A DNA stretch of 64,000 bases, from assembly GCF_000308515.1 (NCBI RefSeq), contig NZ_BAFV01000124.1, positions 1 through 64,000 on the forward strand. Direction: 5' to 3'. The translations under genes were made by a program, and so were the position numbers. Source of the stretch: Nocardia carnea NBRC 14403 (GTDB taxonomy: Bacteria > Actinomycetota > Actinomycetes > Mycobacteriales > Mycobacteriaceae). This document shows, in pieces, positions 9,646 to 17,780 of the stretch; positions within the stretch are counted from its first letter, which is position 1, and each line of letters begins with the position of its first letter. The notes below the pieces were generated by a model, which did no database searches, was not told the DNA's origin, and saw only the letters and a program-made list of their open reading frames with translations.

Positions 9646-9660
9646 AGAACAGGAGGACGT

Positions 9661-11322
9661 ATGCTCACCGCTGCTCAACTCACCCTCTCCGAAATCACCA
9701 AACGCTACGGTGACCGCACCGTTCTGGACCGCGTCTCGCTGACGATCCGCCCCGGCGAAACCGTCGGTATCGTCGGCGACAACGGGTCCGGTAAAACGAC
9801 ACTGCTGCGACTGCTCGCCGGGCAGGAACAGCCGGACAACGGCGAGGTCTGTGTTTCGGCGCCCGGCGGGACCGGATATCTACCGCAAACACTTGCACTG
9901 CCGGCCACCGCAACGGTCGCCGACGCGATCGACCTGGCGCTGGCCGATATCCGCGAACTCGAAAACCTTTTGCGCAGTGTGGAAACCGAACTGTCCGGTA
10001 ACGGACCGCTGGAGCCGGTGCTGGGTCGCTATGCGGAGTTGCTGGCGCGGTACGAAGCGCGCGGCGGATACCAGGCCGACCAGCGTGTGGATACCGCGCT
10101 CGCCGGGCTCGGACTTCCGGGCCTGGTCCGGGACCGCCTGCTGGGCACCCTGTCCGGCGGGCAACGGTCCCGGCTCGCACTGGCGGCCACCCTGGCGGCC
10201 GCGCCGCAACTGCTCCTGCTCGACGAACCCACCAACGACCTCGACGACGCCGCGGTGGGCTGGCTCGAACGGTACCTGCGCGGCCACCGCGGCACCGTCG
10301 TCGCGGTGACACACGATCGGGTGTTCCTCGAACGCATCACAAAGGTGGTGCTCGAGGTCGCGGACGGGCAGGTCGCCCGGTTCGGCGACGGATACGACGG
10401 CTACCTGCGGGCCAAAGCGGCGCAACGGCGGCGGATGGCGGAAGAACACCAGCGATGGAAGGAGGAGCTGGCTCGTAATCGCCGCCTGGCGGAGTCGAAT
10501 GTGGCGCGGCTGGACGCCATCCCGCGCAAGCTTCCGCTGGCGGTGTTCGCGGCGGGACCGTTCCGGGCGCGCGGCCGCGACCACGGCGCCCGCGGACGGA
10601 TCCGCAACGCCAAGGAACGCCTCGAACGGCTCACCGGCAACCCGGTCGCCGCGCCACCGGACCCGCTGAATTTCACGCCGGACCTCGACGGCCACGTGCG
10701 GGTTCCGGAGGGGCCGGTCGCCGAGATGACGGATGTTCGAGTCCGCGGCCGGCTCGAGGTCGGCGAGGTGTCCCTCACCGCCGGTGCGCGACTGCTGATC
10801 ACCGGCCCCAACGGTGCCGGGAAAACGACACTGTTGCGGTTGCTCGCCGGGGAGCTGGTACCCGACAGCGGTTCGGTGCAGGTGACCGGCCGTGTGGGCT
10901 TTCTCCGACAGGAGGAGGTTCCGTGGCCCGCGGAGATGACCGTGCTGCAGGCGTTCGCCTACGGACGCCCCTGGCATCCGGCGGAGCATGCCGACGAGCT
11001 GCTGCGGTTGGGACTGTTCCGGCCGGAAGACCTGGGTATGCGTGTCGGTGACCTGTCCTTTGGGCAGCGCCGGCGGATCGAGCTGGCGCGTCTGGTGAGC
11101 GATCCGGTCGATCTGCTGCTGCTCGACGAACCGACCAACCACCTGTCCCCGGCACTGGTGGAAGAACTGGAGGAGGCACTCACCGGCTATCGGGGCGCAC
11201 TGGTGGTGGTCACGCACGACCGCCGGATACGCGAACGCTTCGAGGGCACCCGGCTCGAGATCCGGGACGGGGTGTGCGGGGGTGTCGCGGCCCCGGAAGC
11301 TCCGATAGCCCTGATTGCGTGA
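9661..11322 (+). CDS. ABC-F ATPase, antibiotic-resistance (ribosome protection) type
   Basis: A 553-residue soluble protein with two ATPase domains and no membrane helices. Domain 1: Walker A GDNGSGKTT (39-47), LSGGQ (164-168), LLLLDEPTND. A basic interdomain linker of about 90 residues follows. Domain 2: Walker A GPNGAGKTT (382-390), LSFGQ (465-469), LLLLDEPTNH. ABC-F proteins bind the ribosomal E site; the linker reaches the peptidyl-transferase centre and can displace antibiotics. The ATG at 9661 has AGGAGG at ideal spacing. The attenuator-like leader favours a drug-inducible resistance factor (macrolide, lincosamide or streptogramin type) over a housekeeping ABC-F, but the drug class is not determined. 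Confidence 0.9.
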   Translation: MLTAAQLTLSEITKRYGDRTVLDRVSLTIRPGETVGIVGDNGSGKTTLLRLLAGQEQPDNGEVCVSAPGGTGYLPQTLALPATATVADAIDLALADIRELENLLRSVETELSGNGPLEPVLGRYAELLARYEARGGYQADQRVDTALAGLGLPGLVRDRLLGTLSGGQRSRLALAATLAAAPQLLLLDEPTNDLDDAAVGWLERYLRGHRGTVVAVTHDRVFLERITKVVLEVADGQVARFGDGYDGYLRAKAAQRRRMAEEHQRWKEELARNRRLAESNVARLDAIPRKLPLAVFAAGPFRARGRDHGARGRIRNAKERLERLTGNPVAAPPDPLNFTPDLDGHVRVPEGPVAEMTDVRVRGRLEVGEVSLTAGARLLITGPNGAGKTTLLRLLAGELVPDSGSVQVTGRVGFLRQEEVPWPAEMTVLQAFAYGRPWHPAEHADELLRLGLFRPEDLGMRVGDLSFGQRRRIELARLVSDPVDLLLLDEPTNHLSPALVEELEEALTGYRGALVVVTHDRRIRERFEGTRLEIRDGVCGGVAAPEAPIALIA

Positions 11323-11346
11323 GCTGGTTCGCGGGTGCAGATCATG

Positions 11347-11368
11347 TCTGCGCAACTTTTCGCGCAGA
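11347..11368. terminator. Hairpin after the ABC-F gene
   Basis: TCTGCGC / GCGCAGA, a perfect seven-base stem with an eight-base loop, 25 bases after the ABC-F stop and just before the ECF42-type promoter. A weak terminator or a regulatory element are both possible; a third TCTGCGC occurs at 11401. Confidence 0.35.
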
Positions 11369-11370
11369 AG

Positions 11371-11397
11371 TGTCGATTCGTTCGGTGCCGGATCGTC
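11371..11397 (+). promoter_or_regulatory. ECF42-type promoter (TGTCGA-N17-CGTC)
   Basis: TGTCGA at 11371-11376 and CGTC at 11394-11397 with a 17-base spacer, upstream of the DGPF/sigma pair. Published work on Streptomyces ECF42 sigma factors describes a TGTCGA -35 and a CGA/TC-type -10 in front of DGPF genes, so this looks like the autoregulated target of the adjacent sigma factor. Confidence 0.7.
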
Positions 11398-11457
11398 ATC
11401 TCTGCGCAAGGGTGAATGCACGGATACCGGATCCGGCCCCTGAGGAAGGACAAACCG

Positions 11458-11829
11458 ATGCGATACGCGTTTTTGATCCACAACGAGGAGCCGGGCGAAG
11501 GGGAGATCCCCGCGGCGGCGATCGAGGAAATGCAGCGGGCATTCGACGCCTACGGGCGGGCCTTGCAGGAGGCCGGGGTCCTGGTCGGTGGCGATATCCT
11601 GTTTCCGCAAGCGGCGACGACCACCGTGACCAGGCGGACGGGGACATTGCAGGTGCAGGACGGCCCGTTCGCCGCGACGAAGGAAGCACTGGCCGGGGTG
11701 TCCGTCATCGATGTCCCCGATCTGGACGCCGCGCTCGGCTGGGCCGAGAAATGCCCGGCCACGACCTACGCGACGCTGGAGGTGCGGCCCGTGGCCACCT
11801 CGTGTATCGCCGGAGAATGGACGGCGTGA
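11458..11829 (+). CDS. DGPF/YCII-related domain protein
   Basis: A 123-residue protein of the YCII/DGPF family. The fold is ferredoxin-like, and the family's hallmark is a short DGPF motif, visible here as QDGPFAATKE. DGPF proteins are the conserved genetic partners and targets of ECF42 sigma factors, but their biochemical role is not established. The ATG has GAGGAAGGA upstream. The stop codon overlaps the start of the sigma factor gene, so the two are translationally coupled. Confidence 0.88.
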   Translation: MRYAFLIHNEEPGEGEIPAAAIEEMQRAFDAYGRALQEAGVLVGGDILFPQAATTTVTRRTGTLQVQDGPFAATKEALAGVSVIDVPDLDAALGWAEKCPATTYATLEVRPVATSCIAGEWTA

Positions 11830-13037
11830 ACCGTACGGAGGCGATGGTGCGGGCCGCCGACGCGGCCCGCACCTCCTACGGCCGGTTGCTGGCCTTGCTC
11901 GCCGCCCGCTGCGGTGATGTCACCATGGCGGAGGATGCTCTGGCCGATGCCTTCGAGCGGGCGGTACGGCACTGGCCGGTCGAGGGTGTTCCCGCCAACC
12001 CCGACGCCTGGTTGCTCACCGTGGCCCGCAACCGCATCCGCGATGTGGTCACCGGGGCACCCGCCCGCCGCACCGTCGCGCTCGACCCGGCGCTCCACGA
12101 TCCGGGCCTGCTGGACCGGATCGACCCGGATGCGCTGGAGGACCGCCGGCTCGAGCTGATGTTCGTCTGCGCCCATCCGGCCATCGACCCGGCCACCCGC
12201 ACTCCGTTGATGCTCAACACCCTGCTGGGATGCACCGCCGAACAGATCGGCCGGGCCTTCACAGTGCCCACCGCGACGATGGCGGCACGCCTCACCCGCG
12301 CCAAGAAGCGAATCCGGCAGGCACGTATACCGTTCCGCATACCCGAACGTGCGGAGTTACCGGCGCGGGTGGACGCGGTGCTGGAAACCGTCTACGGCGC
12401 CTTCGCCATCGACTGGCACACCACCGGCCGCGAACGGAACGATTCGCTGACCGGGGAGGCACTCCACCTGGCCGAGGTACTCACCCAGGTCCTGCCCGAC
12501 GATCCCGAGGCGCACGGTCTCGCCGCCCTCATCGACCTGTGCACGGCCCGCGCGGACGCCCGCACCGATGCCCTGGGTAACTACATACCGCTGGAGCGTC
12601 AGGACCGCGGTCGCTGGGACGCCGAACTCGTCGCGCGCGGCCACGCCCATCTCCGCCACGCGTATTCTTTCGCCACCCTCGGCCGGTACCAGCTCGAGGC
12701 CGCTATCCAGGCGGCCGAAGGCTCCGGTGCCGATCCCGCCGTTCTCCTCGACGCCCATCGCGCGCTGCACAGTTTCGCCCCGACGCTCGGCAGCGCGACC
12801 TCACTCGCCGCCGCAACCGCCCGCGTACACGGGCCCGCCGCTGGGCTGGCGATCCTGGACGCCGAGATCGGCGACCCGCGATTCCAGCCCGCCTGGGCGG
12901 TCCGAGCCCACCTGTGCGGTCTGCTCGGCCACTCCGGCCAGGCGTACGCCGCCTACACCAAGGCGATCGACCTGTCACACGACACCGCCGAACGGCGGTT
13001 CCTCACGCAGGCGCGTGATGCTCTGAGCGGAGAGTAG
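11826..13037 (+). CDS. ECF42 family RNA polymerase sigma factor with C-terminal TPR-like extension
   Basis: A 403-residue sigma factor, about twice the usual ECF length. Region 2 spans roughly residues 10-75 (AEDALADAFERAV ... NPDAWLLTVARNRIRD). Region 4 is near 130-165 (EQIGRAFTVPTATMAARLTRAKKRI). The remaining 230 residues form the helical DUF6596/TPR-like domain of the ECF42 group, needed for activity in studied members. No anti-sigma gene is adjacent, as is usual for this group. The GTG at 11826 overlaps the DGPF stop and has GGAGA at good spacing; ATG 11817 is an alternative but sits almost on that site. Confidence 0.9.
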   Translation: MNRTEAMVRAADAARTSYGRLLALLAARCGDVTMAEDALADAFERAVRHWPVEGVPANPDAWLLTVARNRIRDVVTGAPARRTVALDPALHDPGLLDRIDPDALEDRRLELMFVCAHPAIDPATRTPLMLNTLLGCTAEQIGRAFTVPTATMAARLTRAKKRIRQARIPFRIPERAELPARVDAVLETVYGAFAIDWHTTGRERNDSLTGEALHLAEVLTQVLPDDPEAHGLAALIDLCTARADARTDALGNYIPLERQDRGRWDAELVARGHAHLRHAYSFATLGRYQLEAAIQAAEGSGADPAVLLDAHRALHSFAPTLGSATSLAAATARVHGPAAGLAILDAEIGDPRFQPAWAVRAHLCGLLGHSGQAYAAYTKAIDLSHDTAERRFLTQARDALSGE

Positions 13038-13063
13038 CGCGAATTCCGCTGCTCCCCGGCCCG

Positions 13064-13086
13064 GCCGCCGACGACCGGTTGGCGGC
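13064..13086. terminator. Hairpin between the convergent sigma factor and DUF2252 genes
   Basis: GCCGCCGAC / GTTGGCGGC, a nine-base stem with one G-T wobble and a five-base loop, 27 bases after the sigma factor stop. Confidence 0.35.
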
Positions 13087-13226
13087 GGATCACCTCCGCG
13101 GCGGCGCGCTGTCGTGCGGAACAGGAGGAGGCCCGGACCCCGTGTACCTCGGAGAATTCCGTTAGCGGAGCGCGCCACCACCCTGTTGCCCCCCGTCCAG
13201 GTATGTCCCGACCGGCGAGGGGTAGG

Positions 13227-14579
13227 TCAGGCGTCGCGAGTCGATCGCTCGAGGCCGGGGATCTCGCCGTTGCGGAAGGCGTCGATGAAGAGTTCGTGGT
13301 CCGCGCGGGTGCGGCGGGCGTAGCTCTGACCGAAATCCACCATATCGCGGACGAATTCCGTCTCGTGGGAGCCGATGGCCGCCATGATCGCTTCTTCGCT
13401 CTGGAAATCGACCAGGGTCTGCTCGGAGTCGGCGTCGGAGACGCAGTGCATTCCCGCGGTGGCCTGGCCGAGATACTCGATGACCGGGCGCATCTCGGCG
13501 GGTTCGGTGAGGTCGGACCAGTCGAGGTCGCTCACATACGGGGACAGTTCGGAGACGATATAGCCCTCGTCGCCGATCTCGGTATAGCCGAGCCACGGAT
13601 CGGCGTGGGCCTGGAGCGCGCGCTGGGATACCGCGGTGCGGTGCCCGTGGTGGTGGAAGTATTTCCGGATCCGCTCATCGCGCACGATCCGGCTGGGCGC
13701 GGCCACATTCCCCTGTTTCATGGACAGGATCACATCGTTCTCCAGGGCCTCGGTCTGCCCCTCCACGAGGATGTTGTACGCGGGCAGCCCCGCCGACCCG
13801 ATCCCGAAACCCTTGCGGCCCACGACATCTTTGACTTCGTAGGTGATGCTGCGGAAGCGTTTGTGCTCCGGGATGGTGTCGAGGTACCGGGTGAACGCGT
13901 CGAGTACCAGTGCGCGTTCGTCCTCGCCCAGAGTCCGGACGCCTTTGCCCGGCCGGAACCGGCGCTCGTAGTTCTCGACGACCGTGGTGCCGGCCAGCAG
14001 TGCGGTGCGCGTATTCATCCGGGCATCCAGCAACACATCGTGTACCGGGCCCGTGGTGTTGCGCAGATGCAGTTTGAAATCCTGTTCGTCGCGGCTGCCG
14101 TCGTGGAAGGCGCGCACCATGCGCACATACGACCGCGCATAGGTCGCGATCAACTCCTCGATATCGGCATCGGATACCGCCTTCCGGCGGGCCAGCAGCG
14201 CCACACTGGCGCAGAACCGTTTGATATCCCAGGTGAATGCACCGAGGTAGGCCTCGTCGAAATCGTTGACATCGAAAACGAACTGACCCGCGGAATCCAT
14301 ATAGGTCCCGAAATTCTCCGCATGCAGATCGGCCTGGATCCAGATCCGGCCGGTGCGTTCGTCGGCCCACGGATCCTCGACGGCCGCCATATCGTGGTAG
14401 AAGAGGCAGGCCGAACCGCGGTAGAAGGCGAACGGATTATCGGCCATCTTGCGGAACTTCTTGCGGAAGGCGTCCGGATCGGTGGCGATCATGTCACCGA
14501 AGGCGCCGGTGAAGACCTCGACGATCTCGGCCTTACGGTCGTGCGTGGTGTGCTCGCTCGTCCCGGAATGCGTAGCCAC
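13227..14579 (-). CDS. DUF2252 family protein
   Basis: A 450-residue member of DUF2252, a family of uncharacterised proteins distantly related to the protein-kinase/aminoglycoside phosphotransferase fold. Diagnostic stretches are visible: FYRGSACLFYHD, IQADLHAENFG (resembling a kinase catalytic loop) and VFDVNDFDEA (resembling the metal-binding Asp motif). That makes a phosphotransferase role possible, but none is established. The ATG start is followed by a short charged N-terminus. The gene stands alone, convergent with the sigma factor gene; the TetR gene upstream of it is also on the minus strand. Confidence 0.85.
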   Translation of the reverse strand: MATHSGTSEHTTHDRKAEIVEVFTGAFGDMIATDPDAFRKKFRKMADNPFAFYRGSACLFYHDMAAVEDPWADERTGRIWIQADLHAENFGTYMDSAGQFVFDVNDFDEAYLGAFTWDIKRFCASVALLARRKAVSDADIEELIATYARSYVRMVRAFHDGSRDEQDFKLHLRNTTGPVHDVLLDARMNTRTALLAGTTVVENYERRFRPGKGVRTLGEDERALVLDAFTRYLDTIPEHKRFRSITYEVKDVVGRKGFGIGSAGLPAYNILVEGQTEALENDVILSMKQGNVAAPSRIVRDERIRKYFHHHGHRTAVSQRALQAHADPWLGYTEIGDEGYIVSELSPYVSDLDWSDLTEPAEMRPVIEYLGQATAGMHCVSDADSEQTLVDFQSEEAIMAAIGSHETEFVRDMVDFGQSYARRTRADHELFIDAFRNGEIPGLERSTRDA

Positions 14580-14787
14580 GGTGTGGGCCGGTCCTCTCGT
14601 CGTGCCGTCGTTGCCGCCACGGGCCGGGCGGTACCGGCTTCGATCGTGCCAGAACCGGATCTGCCACGCCCGCTGTGCCGCGGCCGCGGGGCGGCACCGC
14701 GGTAGCAGCAGGCAGCGGGTTCATCGCCGCTGCCGGATATTTCGACCCGGTCGTAGTCACGGCACTTCTCCGAACCAGCTTCCGCTG

Positions 14788-15411
14788 TTACGTGCCGGTG
14801 GTCTCTCCTATCGACCCGAACCAGCTCTCGGTGAGAACGTCCAGCATCTCCGCATACTCGACCCCCCACTGTCCGGAGGTCCAGTTCCGGGCGACGTGGT
14901 CGAGTTCGGTGATCGCGAGGACGCTGCGGAATCGCCGGGTGCCGGCGGGGAAACGGTCCGCGCGGTTCAGGCCGTCCTCGATATCGCCGATCGCCTCGTT
15001 CAGCCAGGCGTCGAACAGTTCGCGGATCTCCGGATCGACAGCGGCGGCCTCGAAGGCCGTGGTGGTGTAGGGGCGAATCGTTTCCCAGCGTTGTGCGCTG
15101 GCGGCGAGCCAGGCACGGATCCGCTCGCGTGACCCGTCTTCGACGACGGCGACCAGTTCACGTTCGGTCGTTCCGTGTTCCGCAGACGGTATCCGGTTGA
15201 GGGCCGCATTGAGCCGCTCAGCGATGAGGGCTTTCATCAGATCGACCTTCGAGGGGAAGTACGCGTAGAAGGTGACCCGCGTCGTCCCGGCGGCGGAGGC
15301 GATCTCGTCGACCTTGGTCGCCGTGTACCCCTTCGATACGAACAGCTCCACACCGGCATCGAGCAGGAGCTTTCGCGTCATCTCCTTCTGTGCCTCACGA
15401 AGCCTCGCCAT
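14788..15411 (-). CDS. TetR family transcriptional regulator
   Basis: A 207-residue TetR protein with a well-conserved helix-turn-helix (residues about 25-55: ATKVDEIASAAGTTRVTFYAYFPSK). The C-terminal domain is helical and of unknown ligand. It diverges from the phosphotriesterase/monooxygenase operon across a 300-base region with repeats, so it is the likely repressor of that operon. The inducer would then be the pathway substrate or an intermediate. Confidence 0.9.
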   Translation of the reverse strand: MARLREAQKEMTRKLLLDAGVELFVSKGYTATKVDEIASAAGTTRVTFYAYFPSKVDLMKALIAERLNAALNRIPSAEHGTTERELVAVVEDGSRERIRAWLAASAQRWETIRPYTTTAFEAAAVDPEIRELFDAWLNEAIGDIEDGLNRADRFPAGTRRFRSVLAITELDHVARNWTSGQWGVEYAEMLDVLTESWFGSIGETTGT

Positions 15412-15492
15412 GCGGGTCAGCGTAGAGCACGGTGACTACCTTCCGTGCCCGCCGGTTGCCGTGAGTACAGACCGGTAGGCGTCCTTGCGTCA

Positions 15493-15554
15493 CGTAAGCC
15501 GGATGGATCTTACGCATACGGAGAAAAGCATACGCGGTATCTGTATGATTGACA
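15493..15554. promoter_or_regulatory. Repeats and AT-rich promoter region upstream of the PTE operon
   Basis: CGTAAG (15493-15498) and CTTACG (15509-15514) form an inverted repeat with a ten-base spacer. GCATACG occurs twice in direct order (15514-15520 and 15528-15534). TATGAT (15544-15549) could be a -10 element and TTGACA (15549-15554) a -35, but neither has a clear partner. The stretch is AT-rich compared with its surroundings and is the expected operator/promoter site. The rest of 15412-15712 shows nothing else. Confidence 0.45.
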
Positions 15555-15712
15555 TGATGTAAAGTTTTGTGGCACCGTTCATGGAGACGGCGTGACCGCA
15601 GTCACCGGCCCTGACCGAGGGCCCTGAGCCGGAGGCGCCATCGGAGCACGAGGCAGCCGCTCGACAGAGAAGACATCGACGTGATCCACGTCGGCATCGA
15701 AAGGACATGCCA

Positions 15713-16699
15713 GTGATCGGCGACCGGACTGCTGTGCGCAATACCGTGACCACCGTGCTCGGCCCCGTTCCCGCGCATGAGCTGGGCGTTGTGGCCGTGC
15801 ACGAGTCCCTGCTCTCGGTTCTGCCGGGAGCGGAGTACGCCTTCGATATCACCCTCGATCGCGCCGAGATCTTCGAAACACTGGCCGCGAAGCTGCGGGA
15901 ATTCCGCGCGCGGGGCGGCGGCACGATCGTCGACAGCACCGGGATGTTCCACGGCCGGGATGTGCGCCTGTACGAGGCGCTGTCGCGGGCAACCGGTGTG
16001 CATATCGTCGCCTCCACCGGGATGGGCCCGGAGGAGATGCTCGGCGGCTACTTCCTCACCCCGCAGACCAACCCGCCGACACCGTGGCCGGCCGGGAAAT
16101 TCGCCGATCTGTTCACCGGCGAGATCACCGAGGGCATGGTGGTACCTCGCATCGAACGCCGTGGCGCCGCGGGTCTCGTGGTGACCGCCGCGACGCGGAC
16201 GGGAACGACGGCAACCGACGAAAGCCTGCTGCGCGGCGCGGCCAGGGCCGCTCTGGCCACCGGCGTGGCGGTCTCGCTGCGCTACGGCGCGGACGCAGTG
16301 CGCGATCTCGGAATCGTCCTCGACGAGCACCTACCGGCCGATCGTGTCGTGGTCGGCGGGCTGGACCGTGCGGACGCGGTGGCAGCAGACGCCGCGCGGG
16401 AGATCGTCGGCCGGGGGGCGTACATCGCCGTGGACAACGTGGGCACCGAAGGCGACGGCCATCTCCGCGACGACGAGCGGGCGGCTCTGGTACTCGATCT
16501 GGTTGCCGCGGGCCACGCGAACCGGATCCTGCTGTCGGGTAACGCGGTCGGAGTCGCAAAAGGGCATCCGGGGCGCGATATCCCGTTCGGCTACGTCCTT
16601 TCGGCGTTCGTTCCACTGCTCGCGGCGCAGGGCCTGAGCGAGGCGGATCGTCGCCAGATCCTGGTGGACAACCCACGCGAGCTGCTGTCGGTGCGCTGA
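15713..16699 (+). CDS. Phosphotriesterase-like protein lacking the metal-binding residues
   Basis: A 328-residue protein clearly homologous along its length to the next gene (VLGPVPAHELGVVAVHES versus VLGSIPAEELGIVAVHEH), so a member of the phosphotriesterase (PTE) amidohydrolase family. Numbered from the GTG at 15713, five of the six zinc ligands seen in the neighbour are replaced: His to Ser32, Lys to Val157, His to Arg190, His to Gly216, Asp to Asn277; only His30 remains. The frame is intact, so it is probably a non-catalytic subunit, a binding protein or a new activity rather than a pseudogene. GTG 15713 has AAAGGA at normal spacing; ATG 15707 sits too close to it. First gene of the operon. 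Confidence 0.82.
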   Translation: MIGDRTAVRNTVTTVLGPVPAHELGVVAVHESLLSVLPGAEYAFDITLDRAEIFETLAAKLREFRARGGGTIVDSTGMFHGRDVRLYEALSRATGVHIVASTGMGPEEMLGGYFLTPQTNPPTPWPAGKFADLFTGEITEGMVVPRIERRGAAGLVVTAATRTGTTATDESLLRGAARAALATGVAVSLRYGADAVRDLGIVLDEHLPADRVVVGGLDRADAVAADAAREIVGRGAYIAVDNVGTEGDGHLRDDERAALVLDLVAAGHANRILLSGNAVGVAKGHPGRDIPFGYVLSAFVPLLAAQGLSEADRRQILVDNPRELLSVR

Positions 16700-16740
16700 G
16701 TGCCGGCCATCGAAATCCGTCTTTTCCGAAGGTGAGTGTT

Positions 16741-17691
16741 GTGTCGAGAGTCAATACCGTGCTGGGCTCGATCCCGGCCGAAGAACTGGGAATCGTGGCC
16801 GTCCACGAGCACATCGGATACGGCATGCCCGGCTCCGAGCTGGACACGCGATGGTGGAAAACCCCCGAACAGCGATATGCCGAAACCGTGCCGAAGCTGC
16901 GGAAGTTCCACGAGTACGGCGGCGGCACCTTCGTCGATGTCACCGGTATCTGCAACGGCCGCGATATCGACTACTACAAATCGCTGTCCGCGAAAACCGG
17001 CGTCCATATCGTGGCCTGCACCGGTTTCGTCGGGGGCGATACCGCGCTGCCGTTCTTCGCCCGGGCGAGCGTGGATTACCTGACCGAGCATTTCGTGCAC
17101 GAGATCACCGCCGGTATCGGCGATACCGGCAGCCGCGCCGGAGTCATCAAGGTCGGGGTGAGCCGCGGCGGCCGGATGACCGAACTGGACAAACGGATCT
17201 ACCGTGCCGCCGCCCGTGCCGCACTGCGCACCGGTGTGCCCATCCTGACCCATCTCGCCATCGACGCCGAGAACGCGATCGCGATCTTCCACGAGGAGAA
17301 CCTCCCGCTGGACCGCGTCCTGTTCGGCCACGCCGACGACGGGGTGAACGCCGAGAAGACCCGCGATACCTGGATCGCCGAACAGGGCGGCCGGGTCGGC
17401 TTCGACACCTTCGGCTACGAAACCGAACTCGAGGATCCGCCGTTCTGGGCCCGCCCCCGCAAGGAGCGTCTGGACCATTTCCTGCGGTTCATCGACGGCC
17501 ATCTGGACAAGGCCCTCGCCTCCGCCGATGCCAACTGCAGCCCGCTGGGCTGGCCGGGCGTGAAGGGCCACACCGTGAACTACCTCTTCGAAGACCTCAT
17601 CCCCGACCTGCGGGCCGCGGGAGTCGACGAGGCCACCATCACCACGTTGTTCGTCGACAATCCCGCCGCGTTCCTGACCATCCAGGCCTGA
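16741..17691 (+). CDS. Phosphotriesterase family metal-dependent hydrolase
   Basis: A 316-residue amidohydrolase of the PTE/lactonase family with the full binuclear metal site: His22 and His24 (VHEH), carboxylatable Lys137, His171 (LTHL), His197 (FGHAD) and Asp263 (SADA). Family members hydrolyse lactones, esters or phosphotriesters with a TIM-barrel fold, in the cytoplasm. The GTG at 16741 has AAGG eight bases upstream; GTG 16732 is in frame but lies on that site. Second gene of the operon, 41 bases after its degenerate paralogue. With a monooxygenase downstream, a lactone or ester intermediate is the likely substrate; this is inference. Confidence 0.9.
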   Translation: MSRVNTVLGSIPAEELGIVAVHEHIGYGMPGSELDTRWWKTPEQRYAETVPKLRKFHEYGGGTFVDVTGICNGRDIDYYKSLSAKTGVHIVACTGFVGGDTALPFFARASVDYLTEHFVHEITAGIGDTGSRAGVIKVGVSRGGRMTELDKRIYRAAARAALRTGVPILTHLAIDAENAIAIFHEENLPLDRVLFGHADDGVNAEKTRDTWIAEQGGRVGFDTFGYETELEDPPFWARPRKERLDHFLRFIDGHLDKALASADANCSPLGWPGVKGHTVNYLFEDLIPDLRAAGVDEATITTLFVDNPAAFLTIQA

Positions 17692-17780
17692 ACCGTGAAC
17701 GCGGCGGCCGCATGCCCACTGCGCCGTCGCGCACACGTATCCGTCCGGCGCACCGCCGCGCCCGTCCAGAGAGAAGAACC

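Noticed and set aside
9880..11610. A 576-codon minus-strand frame across the ABC-F gene
   Set aside because: It runs antisense to clear Walker motifs, has no ribosome site and no recognisable domain.
15707..16699. Calling the first PTE-like gene a pseudogene
   Set aside because: The frame is full length with normal codon use and a ribosome site, and its homology to the paralogue continues to the C-terminus; only the metal ligands are changed.
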